DNA of 64,000 bases from an uncultured Pelagibacteraceae bacterium (GTDB lineage: Bacteria; Pseudomonadota; Alphaproteobacteria; Pelagibacterales; Pelagibacteraceae): the NCBI GenBank assembly GCA_902633125.1, contig CACPEZ010000001.1, forward strand, positions 62,001-126,000. The letters are read 5' to 3'. The position numbers and the translations under genes were made by a program. Every line of letters starts with the position of its first letter. Within the stretch, counting starts at the first letter, position 1. Positions 21,271 through 31,138 of the stretch are shown one piece after another. The notes beneath the pieces were generated by a model. It worked only from the letters and a program-made list of their open reading frames with translations. It was not told the origin of the DNA and ran no database searches.

Positions 21271-21834
21271 TTACCTTGGAGATCTTTTTGATAGAATTCT
21301 TTGTAGTGTTCTTCGATGCATTTTAAGTCTTCTTGCGGTCTCAGATACATTTCTGTTACATAATTCAAAAACTCTGTGAATATGTTCCCATTTAACTCTA
21401 TCAGCAGACATTGGATTTTCTGGTGGAGCAGCTTTTTTATTTGGATCAGCTAAAAGTGCTTTTTCTACGTCATCTGCATCTGCTGGTTTAGCTAAATAGT
21501 CTATTGCACCTTCTTTAATGGCTGCTACTGCAGTTGGTATATTTCCATAACCAGTAAGCATCACTATTCTGCTCTCTGAGTTATTTTTCTGGATTTCTTT
21601 TACAACCTCTAGTCCGTTTCCATCGTTTAGTCTTAAGTCAACAACTGCAAAAGCAGGTTTTTTTGATTTCACAGACTCTATTCCAATTTTTACACCCTCT
21701 GCTTGTGAAACAGAAAAGCCCTTTTTCTCCATTGCTCGAGCTAGTCTTTCTCTAAAAGGGTTATCATCATCTACTATAAGTAGAGATTTATCCTCAAATT
21801 CTGTTATTTTTTTTAATACTTCTGCTTCTGGCAT
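21271..21834 (-). CDS. regA: RegA/ActR/PrrA-family response regulator
   Basis: LLIVDDDNPFRERLARAMEKKGF; C-terminal Fis-type HTH NVSETARRLKMHRRTLQRILSKRSPR. Confidence 0.9.
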   Translation of the reverse strand: MPEAEVLKKITEFEDKSLLIVDDDNPFRERLARAMEKKGFSVSQAEGVKIGIESVKSKKPAFAVVDLRLNDGNGLEVVKEIQKNNSESRIVMLTGYGNIPTAVAAIKEGAIDYLAKPADADDVEKALLADPNKKAAPPENPMSADRVKWEHIHRVFELCNRNVSETARRLKMHRRTLQRILSKRSPR

Positions 21835-21929
21835 GGACCTTATATGGAAACATTCTAAATTATTTCAAGGGTACATTTTTACTTTACATTCGCTCATTTT
21901 CAGCATAAATGCTCGTTTTATATAAACTT

Positions 21930-21955
21930 GCATAGCAGTTATGCCGGTTTTTTTT
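21930..21955 (+). promoter_or_regulatory. candidate hairpin plus T8 in the leader of the polyamine operon (attenuator-like)
   Basis: GCATA-gcagt-TATGC followed by CGG and T8; 145-nt leader, SD-like TTGGAG before ATG 21980; stem is short (5 bp). Confidence 0.35.
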
Positions 21956-21979
21956 GTTAAATTTTTTTTGGAGCTTTAA

Positions 21980-23158
21980 ATGCAAAAATTTAAATCAGTT
22001 GATAAATTAGTAAATCAACTGAAACCAACAGAACCAGTTTATTGTATTAGAAGAAATTCTATAAACATAGCTTCTAAATTTTTTCAGAATAAATTTCCTG
22101 GTAAAATCCTATATGCAGTTAAAACTAACCCGCATCCATTAGTATTAAAAACTATCGTGGAAAGTGGAATTAATGATTTTGATATCGCTTCAATTAAAGA
22201 AGTTGAGGCAATTAGAAGTGTTAGCCCAGATGCAAAATGCTCCTACATGCATACTGTAAAAAGCAAGGAAAGTATAAACGAAGCATATTTCAAATATAAT
22301 ATTAAGACCTTTTCAATAGATACTAAAGATGAATTAATAAAAATTCTTAATAGTACTAATCAAGCTAAGGATTTAGAGTTATTTGTGAGAGTTGCAGTTT
22401 CTAATGAACACGCAGAAATAGATTTATCTAAAAAATTTGGCGCTCAAACTTCTGAAGCAATAGGGCTTTATAGATTAACAAAACAGTATGCAAAAAAAAT
22501 AGGATTAAGTTTTCATGTGGGTTCGCAATGTATGCATCCAATATCCTATTCAAAAGGAATAAACGAAATTAAATATATAATAAAAAAAACAAAAATAGTT
22601 CCAGATGTTATAAATATAGGTGGAGGATTTCCAACAATCTATCCTGACTTAGTTCCTCAATCATTAGACTCTTATTTTGAGGAAATAAAAAATTCATTAA
22701 ATAAATTAAAATTAGAAAAAAAACCAGAAATTATATGTGAGCCAGGTCGAGCAATTGTTGCAGAAAGTGGTTCGACAATTGTGAGAGTAAACTTAAGAAA
22801 AAAACAAAAGCTATATATTAATGATGGAACATACGGAACTTTATTTGATGCAGGTGTGCCTAATATAGTCTATCCATCAAGGATAATTACAAGTGGAAGA
22901 ATTGTATCAAAAAAATTGACTTCATTTGATTTTTATGGACCAACATGTGATAGCATGGATTATATGAAGGGACCTTTTATTCTACCTAATAATATTAAAG
23001 AAGGTGATTACATTGAATTAGGTCAATTAGGAGCGTACGGATTGACATTTAGAACTCAATTTAATGGTTATTATTCTGATAGTATTTACGAAGTTTGTGA
23101 TGATCCAATAATGACGATGTATGACAAAGAAACAAATAAAGAGTTTCTTGTTGCATAA
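21980..23158 (+). CDS. type III PLP-dependent decarboxylase (ornithine/lysine/arginine-like)
   Basis: PLP-lysine YAVKTNPHP; HVGSQC; GGGFP; CEPGRA; FYGPTCDSMD. Confidence 0.9.
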   Translation: MQKFKSVDKLVNQLKPTEPVYCIRRNSINIASKFFQNKFPGKILYAVKTNPHPLVLKTIVESGINDFDIASIKEVEAIRSVSPDAKCSYMHTVKSKESINEAYFKYNIKTFSIDTKDELIKILNSTNQAKDLELFVRVAVSNEHAEIDLSKKFGAQTSEAIGLYRLTKQYAKKIGLSFHVGSQCMHPISYSKGINEIKYIIKKTKIVPDVINIGGGFPTIYPDLVPQSLDSYFEEIKNSLNKLKLEKKPEIICEPGRAIVAESGSTIVRVNLRKKQKLYINDGTYGTLFDAGVPNIVYPSRIITSGRIVSKKLTSFDFYGPTCDSMDYMKGPFILPNNIKEGDYIELGQLGAYGLTFRTQFNGYYSDSIYEVCDDPIMTMYDKETNKEFLVA

Positions 23159-24198
23159 TGTCAGATACAAAAAATCTTAATCATAACAGAAAAAAAGACT
23201 TTTTAAGTAAAGAGGTTGAGCATATTGATATTACATCTTTTGACTCTAGAAAAATTATATCTTCTATGGAAAAAATGTCTTTTGTTTCAAGAGAAACTGC
23301 TAATGCATCCAAGATATATAATGAAATGCTTAAAGATAAAGATTGCACAATATTCTTAACTCTTGCAGGGTCTACTTCTGCCGCTGGATGTATGCATATT
23401 TATAGAGATATGGTTAAATACAACATGGTAGATGCAATTGTAGCAACTGGAGCATCTATAATTGATATGGATTTTTTTGAAGCGCTTGGATTTAAACATT
23501 ACCAAGGATCCCAATATCAAAATGATAATGAACTTAGAGACAATTATATAGATAGAATTTATGATACTTACATCGATGAAGAGGAGCTCCAAGTTTGTGA
23601 TAAAACAATTCGAGAAATAGCAGACAAACTTGAGCCGAAGGCTTACACATCGAGAGAATTTATTAAAGAGATTGGTAAATATCTAAAAACTAATTCTAAA
23701 AAGAAAGGTTCTTTAATTGAAACAGCTTTTGATAACAATGTACCCATATTCTGTCCTGCATTTACTGACTCAAGTGCAGGTTTTGGATTAGTCATGCATC
23801 AAGAGAGAAATCCAAAAAATCATATCACAATAGACTCAATTAGAGAATTTAGAGAATTAACAGAGATTAAAATTAAATCAAAAGGATCGGGATTATTTAT
23901 GATTGGTGGTGGAGTTCCAAAAAACTTTATACAAGACACGGTAATTTGTGCTGAACTTTTGGGAAAAAATGTAGATATGCACAAATATGCAATACAAATT
24001 ACTGTTGCTGACTCAAGAGACGGAGCTTGCAGTAGTTCAACATTAAAAGAAGCAAGTTCATGGGGTAAGGTTGATACTACTAAAGAACAAATGGTATTTG
24101 CTGAAGCTACCAGTGTTTTACCATTAATAGCAAGCGACGCATATCATACTGGAGAGTGGAAAAATAGAGACAGAAAAAACTTTTCCAAAATATTTTGA
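23158..24198 (+). CDS. deoxyhypusine synthase-like (DHS/homospermidine synthase family) protein
   Basis: TLAGSTSAAGCMHIYRDMV; VDAIVATGASI; conserved DHS catalytic lysine context EASSWGKV; TAATG coupling to previous gene. Confidence 0.88.
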   Translation: MSDTKNLNHNRKKDFLSKEVEHIDITSFDSRKIISSMEKMSFVSRETANASKIYNEMLKDKDCTIFLTLAGSTSAAGCMHIYRDMVKYNMVDAIVATGASIIDMDFFEALGFKHYQGSQYQNDNELRDNYIDRIYDTYIDEEELQVCDKTIREIADKLEPKAYTSREFIKEIGKYLKTNSKKKGSLIETAFDNNVPIFCPAFTDSSAGFGLVMHQERNPKNHITIDSIREFRELTEIKIKSKGSGLFMIGGGVPKNFIQDTVICAELLGKNVDMHKYAIQITVADSRDGACSSSTLKEASSWGKVDTTKEQMVFAEATSVLPLIASDAYHTGEWKNRDRKNFSKIF

Positions 24199-24201
24199 TT
24201 G

Positions 24202-25083
24202 ATGATCAAAAAAGTAAAAATTGGGATTATTCAAAGTAAAATTTCAGATAATATTCAAAAAAATATAAATTCAGCTATTAAAAATATAAAAAAAGCAGCA
24301 TCAAAAAAAGCTAAAATAATTTGTGTGCCAGAACTATTTTTATCAAATTATTTTTGTCAAACAGAAAGTCATTCCAACTTTAAGCTAGCAGAAAAAATAC
24401 CTGGCAGAAATACAAAAATATTTTGTGAATTAGCCAAAGATTTACAAATAGTATTAATGATTTCATTATTTGAAAAAAAAACACATGGCTTCTATCATAA
24501 TACTAGTATCGTTATTAGCGAGAAAGGTAAAATTTTGTCGAAATATAGAAAAATGCATATACCAGATGATCCCGGTTATTATGAAAAATTTTATTTTACT
24601 CCTGGAGATTTAGGTTTTAAATCTGTTAAAACAAAATTTGGTAAAATTGGAACTTTAATTTGTTGGGATCAATGGTTCCCAGAAGCTGCAAGATTGACTG
24701 CACTTAAAGGTGCACAAATAATTTTTTTCCCTACTGCTATTGGATGGCATCCTAAAGAGAAAAAAAAATTTGGAAAATCTCAACTAGACTCTTGGATAAC
24801 AATGCAAAAATCTCATGCAATCGCAAATGGTACTTATGTGGTTGCTATAAATAGAGTTGGAACAGAAAAAAAAGGTAAGAAGAAAATAGAATTCTGGGGA
24901 AACTCAATGATCATAGATCCTAGTGGGCAAATAATTGGAAAACTTGGGAATAAAAAAGAAGAAATTTTAATTCGTGAAATAAACTATAAAAAAATTGATT
25001 CAGCCAGAGAGCATTGGCCTTTTTTAAGGGATAGACGAATCGATTTTTATAAAGGCATACTAAAAAATCCTGCAGATGAATGA
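24202..25083 (+). CDS. aguB: N-carbamoylputrescine amidase-like nitrilase-family hydrolase
   Basis: E-K-C triad contexts CVPELF, KYRKMHIPDDPGYYEKFYFTPGD, LICWDQWFPEAAR; ORF listed from TTG 24199, ATG at 24202 preferred. Confidence 0.9.
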   Translation: MIKKVKIGIIQSKISDNIQKNINSAIKNIKKAASKKAKIICVPELFLSNYFCQTESHSNFKLAEKIPGRNTKIFCELAKDLQIVLMISLFEKKTHGFYHNTSIVISEKGKILSKYRKMHIPDDPGYYEKFYFTPGDLGFKSVKTKFGKIGTLICWDQWFPEAARLTALKGAQIIFFPTAIGWHPKEKKKFGKSQLDSWITMQKSHAIANGTYVVAINRVGTEKKGKKKIEFWGNSMIIDPSGQIIGKLGNKKEEILIREINYKKIDSAREHWPFLRDRRIDFYKGILKNPADE

Positions 25084-26128
25084 AAACTTTAATGAATTTA
25101 GAATGCCAGCTGAATGGGAGCCTCAAAATTCGGTTTGGATTGCTTGGCCTTATAATAAAAATGATTGGCCTGGATTATATCAATTTATTCCTGAAGTAAT
25201 TTTAAAGATTATAAAAAAAATTTCAAAAGATCAAAAAGTTAACTTAATCGTTAGCAAAAATATAAAAAATATAAAAAAATTAATAAAACTTAATAAAATT
25301 AAAAATATCAACTTCCGCTATATTAAAACTGATAGAATATGGTTAAGAGATTCTGGACCCATATTTATAACAAATAAAATTGAAAAGAAAAAAGTAATAC
25401 TAAATTTTGGTTTTAACGGATGGTCAAAGTATAGTAATTATAAAAATGACAATATAATCAATAATAGTATTAGTAAAATTGCTAATTTTAAAAAGATTGA
25501 TCCAATAATCAAAAAAAAAGGCAGAATTAGAAAAATAATAATGGAAGGAGGGGCATTTGATGTAAATGGCTCAGGTACAATTCTATTAACTGAAGAATGT
25601 TTGTTAAGCAAAATTCAAGAAAGAAATAAAAATTTTAAAAAAAAAGACTACGAAAAAATGTTTAATAAGTACTTAAATATAAAAAACTTTATATGGCTTA
25701 AAAAAGGAATTGCAGGCGATGATACACATGGACATGTTGATGACATATCAAGATTTGTTTCAAGAAATACGATTATGACTGCGGTTGAAAATAATAAAAA
25801 AGATATAAATTATAAAAACTTAAATAAAAATTTAAATATATTGAAAGAAAGTAAATGTGAAAAAGGAAAGAAATTCAAAATTATAAAAGTTCCTATGCCT
25901 TCACCAATTTATATTGAGAATACAAGAGTTCCTGCAAGTTATATGAATTTTTATATTTGTAATAAAAAAATAATTCTTCCAATATTCAGAGTAAAAGAAG
26001 ACAATATTGCAATTAAAATTTTCAAAAATTACTTTAGAAATAGAAAAATCGAAACAGTTGACTGTAGCAAATTGATATGGGGATTTGGTGCAATACATTG
26101 CATGACCCAACAAGAACCTAAAATTTAA
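25076..26128 (+). CDS. aguA: agmatine deiminase family protein
   Basis: MPAEWEPQNSVWIAWPYN; RIWLRDSGPIF; GDDTHGHVDD; WGFGAIHCMTQQEP; 8-bp overlap with aguB. Confidence 0.92.
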   Translation: MNENFNEFRMPAEWEPQNSVWIAWPYNKNDWPGLYQFIPEVILKIIKKISKDQKVNLIVSKNIKNIKKLIKLNKIKNINFRYIKTDRIWLRDSGPIFITNKIEKKKVILNFGFNGWSKYSNYKNDNIINNSISKIANFKKIDPIIKKKGRIRKIIMEGGAFDVNGSGTILLTEECLLSKIQERNKNFKKKDYEKMFNKYLNIKNFIWLKKGIAGDDTHGHVDDISRFVSRNTIMTAVENNKKDINYKNLNKNLNILKESKCEKGKKFKIIKVPMPSPIYIENTRVPASYMNFYICNKKIILPIFRVKEDNIAIKIFKNYFRNRKIETVDCSKLIWGFGAIHCMTQQEPKI

Positions 26129-26677
26129 TTATGCTGCTTTTAGTGTGCCGAGTAATAATCTAAAAGGTATCAACATTACAAGAGCAACAAATATTTTTAC
26201 CGCAAGATCTCCTAACGATAAAGTTACCCAAGGAATTCCAGTTCCATAGAATGATATTGAGAAAAATAAAAAAGTATCAACTGTTGAACCTATCAAAGAA
26301 GATGTTAAAGGTGCTATAAACCACTTTTTTTGTCTTAATTGATCAAATATCTGAACATCTAAAAGTTGAGCAATTATAAAAGCTGTTCCTGAACCAATTG
26401 CTATTCTTATAGAAATAAGATCAGTAAAATTAGTTGAAAATATTAAAGTAAACAGAATTCCAATTGTGAAGCCTATATAGACAATTTTTCTAGCTACTAA
26501 TTTTCCAAAGGATCTATTGGCTAGATCTGTAATTAAAAATGCAATTGGATAACTAAAAGCACCGTAAGTTAAAATTTCCTCTAAACCGTAATATTTTATG
26601 GGAAATTGAACTAAATAATTAGATGCTAGCACAACCAATCCCATTAAGAATGAGAGAGTAAGGAAAACTTTATTCAT
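26129..26677 (-). CDS. queuosine precursor transporter (YhhQ/VUT family)
   Basis: Six TMs; AFSYPIAFLITDLANRSFGK; GSTVDTFLFF. Confidence 0.88.
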   Translation of the reverse strand: MNKVFLTLSFLMGLVVLASNYLVQFPIKYYGLEEILTYGAFSYPIAFLITDLANRSFGKLVARKIVYIGFTIGILFTLIFSTNFTDLISIRIAIGSGTAFIIAQLLDVQIFDQLRQKKWFIAPLTSSLIGSTVDTFLFFSISFYGTGIPWVTLSLGDLAVKIFVALVMLIPFRLLLGTLKAA

Positions 26678-26958
26678 TATGCTGTTTTTGCGATTATTGA
26701 TTTTTTAAGCTTTTTTAATCTTAAAGATAAATCTCTTGATTTTGCAGATTTTAAGAAATTATCAAAGCTACCTTTTTTATCTACAGATCTAACACCTGCA
26801 TTTGAAACTGTTAATCTCAGAGATTTTTTTAAAAGTTCACTTTTAAATTTTACTTTCTTTAAATTTGGAAGAAATCTTCTCTTAGTTTTATTGTTAGCAT
26901 GACTAACATTATGGCCCTTTAAAGGGATTTTACCGGTAAGTTCGCATTTTTTAGACAT
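26677..26958 (-). CDS. rpmB: 50S ribosomal protein L28
   Basis: [34 protein letters not shown]. Confidence 0.96.
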   Translation of the reverse strand: MSKKCELTGKIPLKGHNVSHANNKTKRRFLPNLKKVKFKSELLKKSLRLTVSNAGVRSVDKKGSFDNFLKSAKSRDLSLRLKKLKKSIIAKTA

Positions 26959-27001
26959 AAATTTTCAAGATGTATATGGTCTTAAAGAATACCAGTCAAG
27001 A

Positions 27002-28048
27002 TTAATTTTTTGTTCCAATAGCTTCAGAAATATTTTTAAAACCTTCTCTTTTTACAATTTCGTTGAGATCTTTATTAATCTTTGAAGCAATAGTTGGTCC
27101 TTTATAAACCATACCTGTATACAATTGTACAAGAGTTGCACCGTTTACAATTTTATTAAAAACGCCATCGGCAGAGTCAACGCCTCCAACTCCAATTATT
27201 AAGATTTTTTTTCCAACTAATTTAAAAAATTTATTAATTAATTCATTAGAGATATTTTCAAGTGGTTTCCCAGACAAACCGCCTTTCTCTAATTTATTTA
27301 TATTAGATATATTTTCTCTATTTCTATCTGTCGTATTTGAAACTATAACTATTTGAACATTACATTTTAAAAAAAGTTCTGAGATTTCATCAATACTTTT
27401 TTCGTCAATATCAGGAGATACTTTGACTGCTATTGGCACATTTGAATTTAAATTTTTCTTTTCTTCATTTATGCATTTTAAAAGATTATCTAACTCTTCA
27501 TTTTTGTGAAAGTTTCTTAAATTTTCTGTGTTAGGAGAAGAGATATTAATTGTAATATAGTCTGCTAAATTATGAAATTTTCTGAAACAAATTAAATAAT
27601 CTTCAACTCTGTTTTCAGTATCTTTATTAGGTCCTATATTAATACCAAGTAATCCATTAGGTGAATTATTTTCAATATTTTTTTTACTTTCTTCTGATCC
27701 AATATTGTTAAATCCAAGTCTATTAATTAAAGCCTCATCTTCTTCCAATCTGAACACTCTTGGCTTCGGATTTCCTAATTGTGGTTTAGGTGTAATTGTA
27801 CCTACCTCAACAAAACCAAATCCTAGTTTGTATAGAGGATTGTAAACTTCTGCATTTTTATCAAATCCAGCAGCAACACCTAGAGGAGAATTTAAGGTTT
27901 TGTTTAAAAATTTAGTTTGGATAGTAACTCTGGTTGTTTTATCTATAGCTGGTATCTGATTTAACTTTAAAGCCTTTATTGCTAGTGAGTGTGCAACTTC
28001 AGGGCTAAATTTAAATATAAAAGGTCTTATAAGATTAAACATTTTCAA
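27002..28048 (-). CDS. pyrD: dihydroorotate dehydrogenase (quinone)
   Basis: NSPLGVAAGFDKNAEVYNPLYKLGFGFVEVGTITPKPQLGNPKPRVFRL; NISSPNTENLR. Confidence 0.97.
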   Translation of the reverse strand: MKMFNLIRPFIFKFSPEVAHSLAIKALKLNQIPAIDKTTRVTIQTKFLNKTLNSPLGVAAGFDKNAEVYNPLYKLGFGFVEVGTITPKPQLGNPKPRVFRLEEDEALINRLGFNNIGSEESKKNIENNSPNGLLGINIGPNKDTENRVEDYLICFRKFHNLADYITINISSPNTENLRNFHKNEELDNLLKCINEEKKNLNSNVPIAVKVSPDIDEKSIDEISELFLKCNVQIVIVSNTTDRNRENISNINKLEKGGLSGKPLENISNELINKFFKLVGKKILIIGVGGVDSADGVFNKIVNGATLVQLYTGMVYKGPTIASKINKDLNEIVKREGFKNISEAIGTKN

Positions 28049-29603
28049 CCTTTTTTCTTATCAATTCTTTGGTTTCATTTACTCCAAAAAAACTAATGAA
28101 GAAGCCCATTCTGGGTCCATTTTCGTCACCAAATACAACCTCATAGATAAGCTTAAACCATTCTCTTAAATTTTCTTTATAACCATTTTCTTTTCCTACG
28201 GTAAAAATATTTGTCTGAATATCTTCAGGAGCCATTTTATCATTACAATTATCTAAAGACTTTATTAATGCTTTCAGTGCAACTTTCTCTTTTTCATTTG
28301 GAGTTTTGTAAATTTTTTTTGTTTTTATAACATCATTGAAATATTTTATTGCATATTCAATTAAATTATCAAAAATTGGATGATCGTTTTCATTAATTTC
28401 TGACTTGTATTTTTTTACAAATTTCCAAAGCAATTGTTTGTTGTCCGCATTACTTGTTTCAACTAAATTTAAAAGCATTGAAAAAGTCATAATTGTATTT
28501 TCCTCCGGCATTGATCCATTATGTACATGCCAAACTGGATTCATTAACTTCTGTAAATCATTTTGAGTTTTTCCTTTTTCTATAAAATCTAGATATTCAT
28601 CAACAGCTTTTGGAACAACTTCTCTGTACAATTTTTTTGCTCTTTTTGGATTTTGATACATGTAAAGAGATAGACTTTGAGGAGATGCATAATTCAGCCA
28701 TTCGTCTATAGTTACTCCATTACCTTTTGATTTAGATATTTTTTCACCTTTTTCATCCAAAAAAAGTTCATAAGCAAAACCAGATGGGTTAGATTTACCT
28801 AATGTTTTAATAATCTTAGTTGAAAGAATTGCACTCTCAATTAAATCCTTTCCATACATTTCAAAATCAACATCTAAAGCATACCATCTCATTGCCCAGT
28901 CAACTTTCCATTGTAATTTGCAGTTCCCGTCTAAAATACTTTTTTCTAATTTTGATCCATTATCATCAAATATGATTTTAGAAGATTTAGCATCAATTTC
29001 TAAAACAGGTATTTCAAGAACTTTTCCAGTTTCTGGGCATATTGGTAAAAAGGGAGAATAAGTTTTCTGTCTTTCCTTGCCTAGAGTTGGAAGAATTATT
29101 TCCATAATTTTTTCATAATTTTCTAGAACTAATTTTAGGGTGTCATTAAAATAACCAGACTTGTAGAGTTCTGTAGAACTTTTAAATGAATATTTAAATT
29201 TAAAATTATCAAGAAATTGTTTCAACATATTATTATTATGTTCTCCAAAACTACTAAACTTTTCAAATGGATCAGGGACATCCGTTAAAGGTTTGTGAAG
29301 ATTATTTTTGAGCTTTTCTTGATTAGGAACATTTTCAGGTACTTTTCTAAGACCATCCATATCATCAGAAAATGTGATAATTTCCTTAGGAATATCTGTT
29401 AAATGATCAAGAGCGTTGACAATCATTGTCGTCCTTGCAACTTCTCCAAATGTACCTATATGAGGTAGACCACTAGGGCCATAACCAGTTTGTAAAACTA
29501 TTTTATTTTTTTTTTCTATGTTCGATTTTCTTTCTCTTAATAGCTTTTTAGCCTCAACAAATGGCCAGGCGTTTGTTTTATCAAAATTTGTTTTGTCTAT
29601 CAC
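28035..29603 (-). CDS. lysS: lysine--tRNA ligase, class I
   Basis: HIGH-type GPSGLPHIGTFGEVART; KMSKS-type GEKISKSKGNG. Confidence 0.94.
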   Translation of the reverse strand: MIDKTNFDKTNAWPFVEAKKLLRERKSNIEKKNKIVLQTGYGPSGLPHIGTFGEVARTTMIVNALDHLTDIPKEIITFSDDMDGLRKVPENVPNQEKLKNNLHKPLTDVPDPFEKFSSFGEHNNNMLKQFLDNFKFKYSFKSSTELYKSGYFNDTLKLVLENYEKIMEIILPTLGKERQKTYSPFLPICPETGKVLEIPVLEIDAKSSKIIFDDNGSKLEKSILDGNCKLQWKVDWAMRWYALDVDFEMYGKDLIESAILSTKIIKTLGKSNPSGFAYELFLDEKGEKISKSKGNGVTIDEWLNYASPQSLSLYMYQNPKRAKKLYREVVPKAVDEYLDFIEKGKTQNDLQKLMNPVWHVHNGSMPEENTIMTFSMLLNLVETSNADNKQLLWKFVKKYKSEINENDHPIFDNLIEYAIKYFNDVIKTKKIYKTPNEKEKVALKALIKSLDNCNDKMAPEDIQTNIFTVGKENGYKENLREWFKLIYEVVFGDENGPRMGFFISFFGVNETKELIRKKVENV

Positions 29604-29689
29604 AACTACTTAAATATCCTTAATATCAGCCTTTTTAATAATTCATATAGAGTTGAAATTTATTTACCATAAAATAATGTCCATTCAAA

Positions 29690-31138
29690 ATGTCCAATTA
29701 TAAAACTGTCTTTTTTACATTAGGGGTTTTGCAAATTATTTTAGGTCTTTCAATGATTGTACCTATTATGGTTCAATTAATATTTGATCAAATTGATGCA
29801 GGATTTATCGGATCAATGATTGTTACTATCGTTTTTGGATTTTTATTTTTCATTTCTAATTATGATCACGATAAGAAGATAAGTTTACCTCAAGCTTTTT
29901 TGCTCACAGCACTTTCGTGGTTAAGTATTGCTATATTTGGTTCTTTACCTTTAATTTTTTCTAGTACGGATTTGAGTTTTACAGATGCGTTTTTTGAGAG
30001 CATGTCTGGTATTACAACAACAGGATCTACAATTATCACGAATCTAAATGAAACATCTAAAGCGATATTACTTTGGAGAGGAATGTTACAGTGGTTTGGT
30101 GGTATTGGAATTATCGTAATGGCAATCACTTTAATGCCTTTAATGAATATAGGGGGTATGCAACTTTTCAATATTTCATCTAATGATACTTCTGAAAAAA
30201 TTTTTCCCAAAACTAAAGAAGTTTCTTTGAGATTATTGTCTATATATTCCTTATTAACTTTAACTTGTGCTTTTTTTTATTTTATATTTGGGATGAGTTT
30301 TTTTGATAGCATCGTGCATGCTATGACAACAATAGCGACTGGAGGTTTTGCAAATTATAATGAATCTATAGGTTATTTTAACAGCTCGTTAATAGAAATT
30401 AATGCAATAATATTTATTATTCTTGGAAGTATACCTTTTATTAGTTATATCAAATACTTGGCTGGAGATAAGAAAATATTTTTCAAAGACACACAAATAA
30501 AAACTTTTATAATTTTAGTTATTATTTCAATTCTTCTAATGTTTTTTTATTTATCTGTTATAAATAAAAGCTTAACTGAGATAAGTTTATTATCTGTTAG
30601 CTTTAATATAATTTCTATTTTAACTGGAACAGGATATGCTACAGAAAATTTTAGTAATTGGGGTCAATTTCCATTAGTATATTTTATAATTTTAATGTTC
30701 ATTGGGGGGTGTGCAGGCTCTACAACTTGTGGAATAAAGATTTTTAGAGTTCAAATTTTGTATCAATTTATATCAAACCAGCTGAAAAAAATAATTTATC
30801 CTCGAGGAATTTTCAAAATTAAATATCAAAATAATAATGTGGATGAAAAATTTATGGACTCAATTATTTCTTTTATATTCCTTTACATATTAATATTTTT
30901 TGTTGTGACTACACTTTTATCGCTTGATGGATTAAATTTTATTACAGCAATTTCAGCAGCTGCCACGTCAATTTCAAATGTTGGTCCAGGTTTAGGTGAT
31001 ATTATTGGTCCAAACGGAAGTTTTTCAAGCCTGTCTGATTTTTCTAAATGGGTTCTCAGTGCTGCAATGATACTTGGAAGGTTGGAATTATTTGCAATTC
31101 TAGTATTATTTATTCCATCTTTTTGGAGAAAATATTAA
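29690..31138 (+). CDS. trkH: TrkH family potassium uptake protein
   Basis: SGITTTGSTIITNL; ATGGFANYN; GTGYATENF; GGCAGSTTCGIKIFR selectivity-filter repeats. Confidence 0.95.
   Translation: MSNYKTVFFTLGVLQIILGLSMIVPIMVQLIFDQIDAGFIGSMIVTIVFGFLFFISNYDHDKKISLPQAFLLTALSWLSIAIFGSLPLIFSSTDLSFTDAFFESMSGITTTGSTIITNLNETSKAILLWRGMLQWFGGIGIIVMAITLMPLMNIGGMQLFNISSNDTSEKIFPKTKEVSLRLLSIYSLLTLTCAFFYFIFGMSFFDSIVHAMTTIATGGFANYNESIGYFNSSLIEINAIIFIILGSIPFISYIKYLAGDKKIFFKDTQIKTFIILVIISILLMFFYLSVINKSLTEISLLSVSFNIISILTGTGYATENFSNWGQFPLVYFIILMFIGGCAGSTTCGIKIFRVQILYQFISNQLKKIIYPRGIFKIKYQNNNVDEKFMDSIISFIFLYILIFFVVTTLLSLDGLNFITAISAAATSISNVGPGLGDIIGPNGSFSSLSDFSKWVLSAAMILGRLELFAILVLFIPSFWRKY

Noticed and set aside
31048-31137. 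N-terminal extension of the AmpG-like ORF overlapping trkH
   Set aside because: Out of frame with trkH and lacking family similarity; TAATG start at 31138 fits
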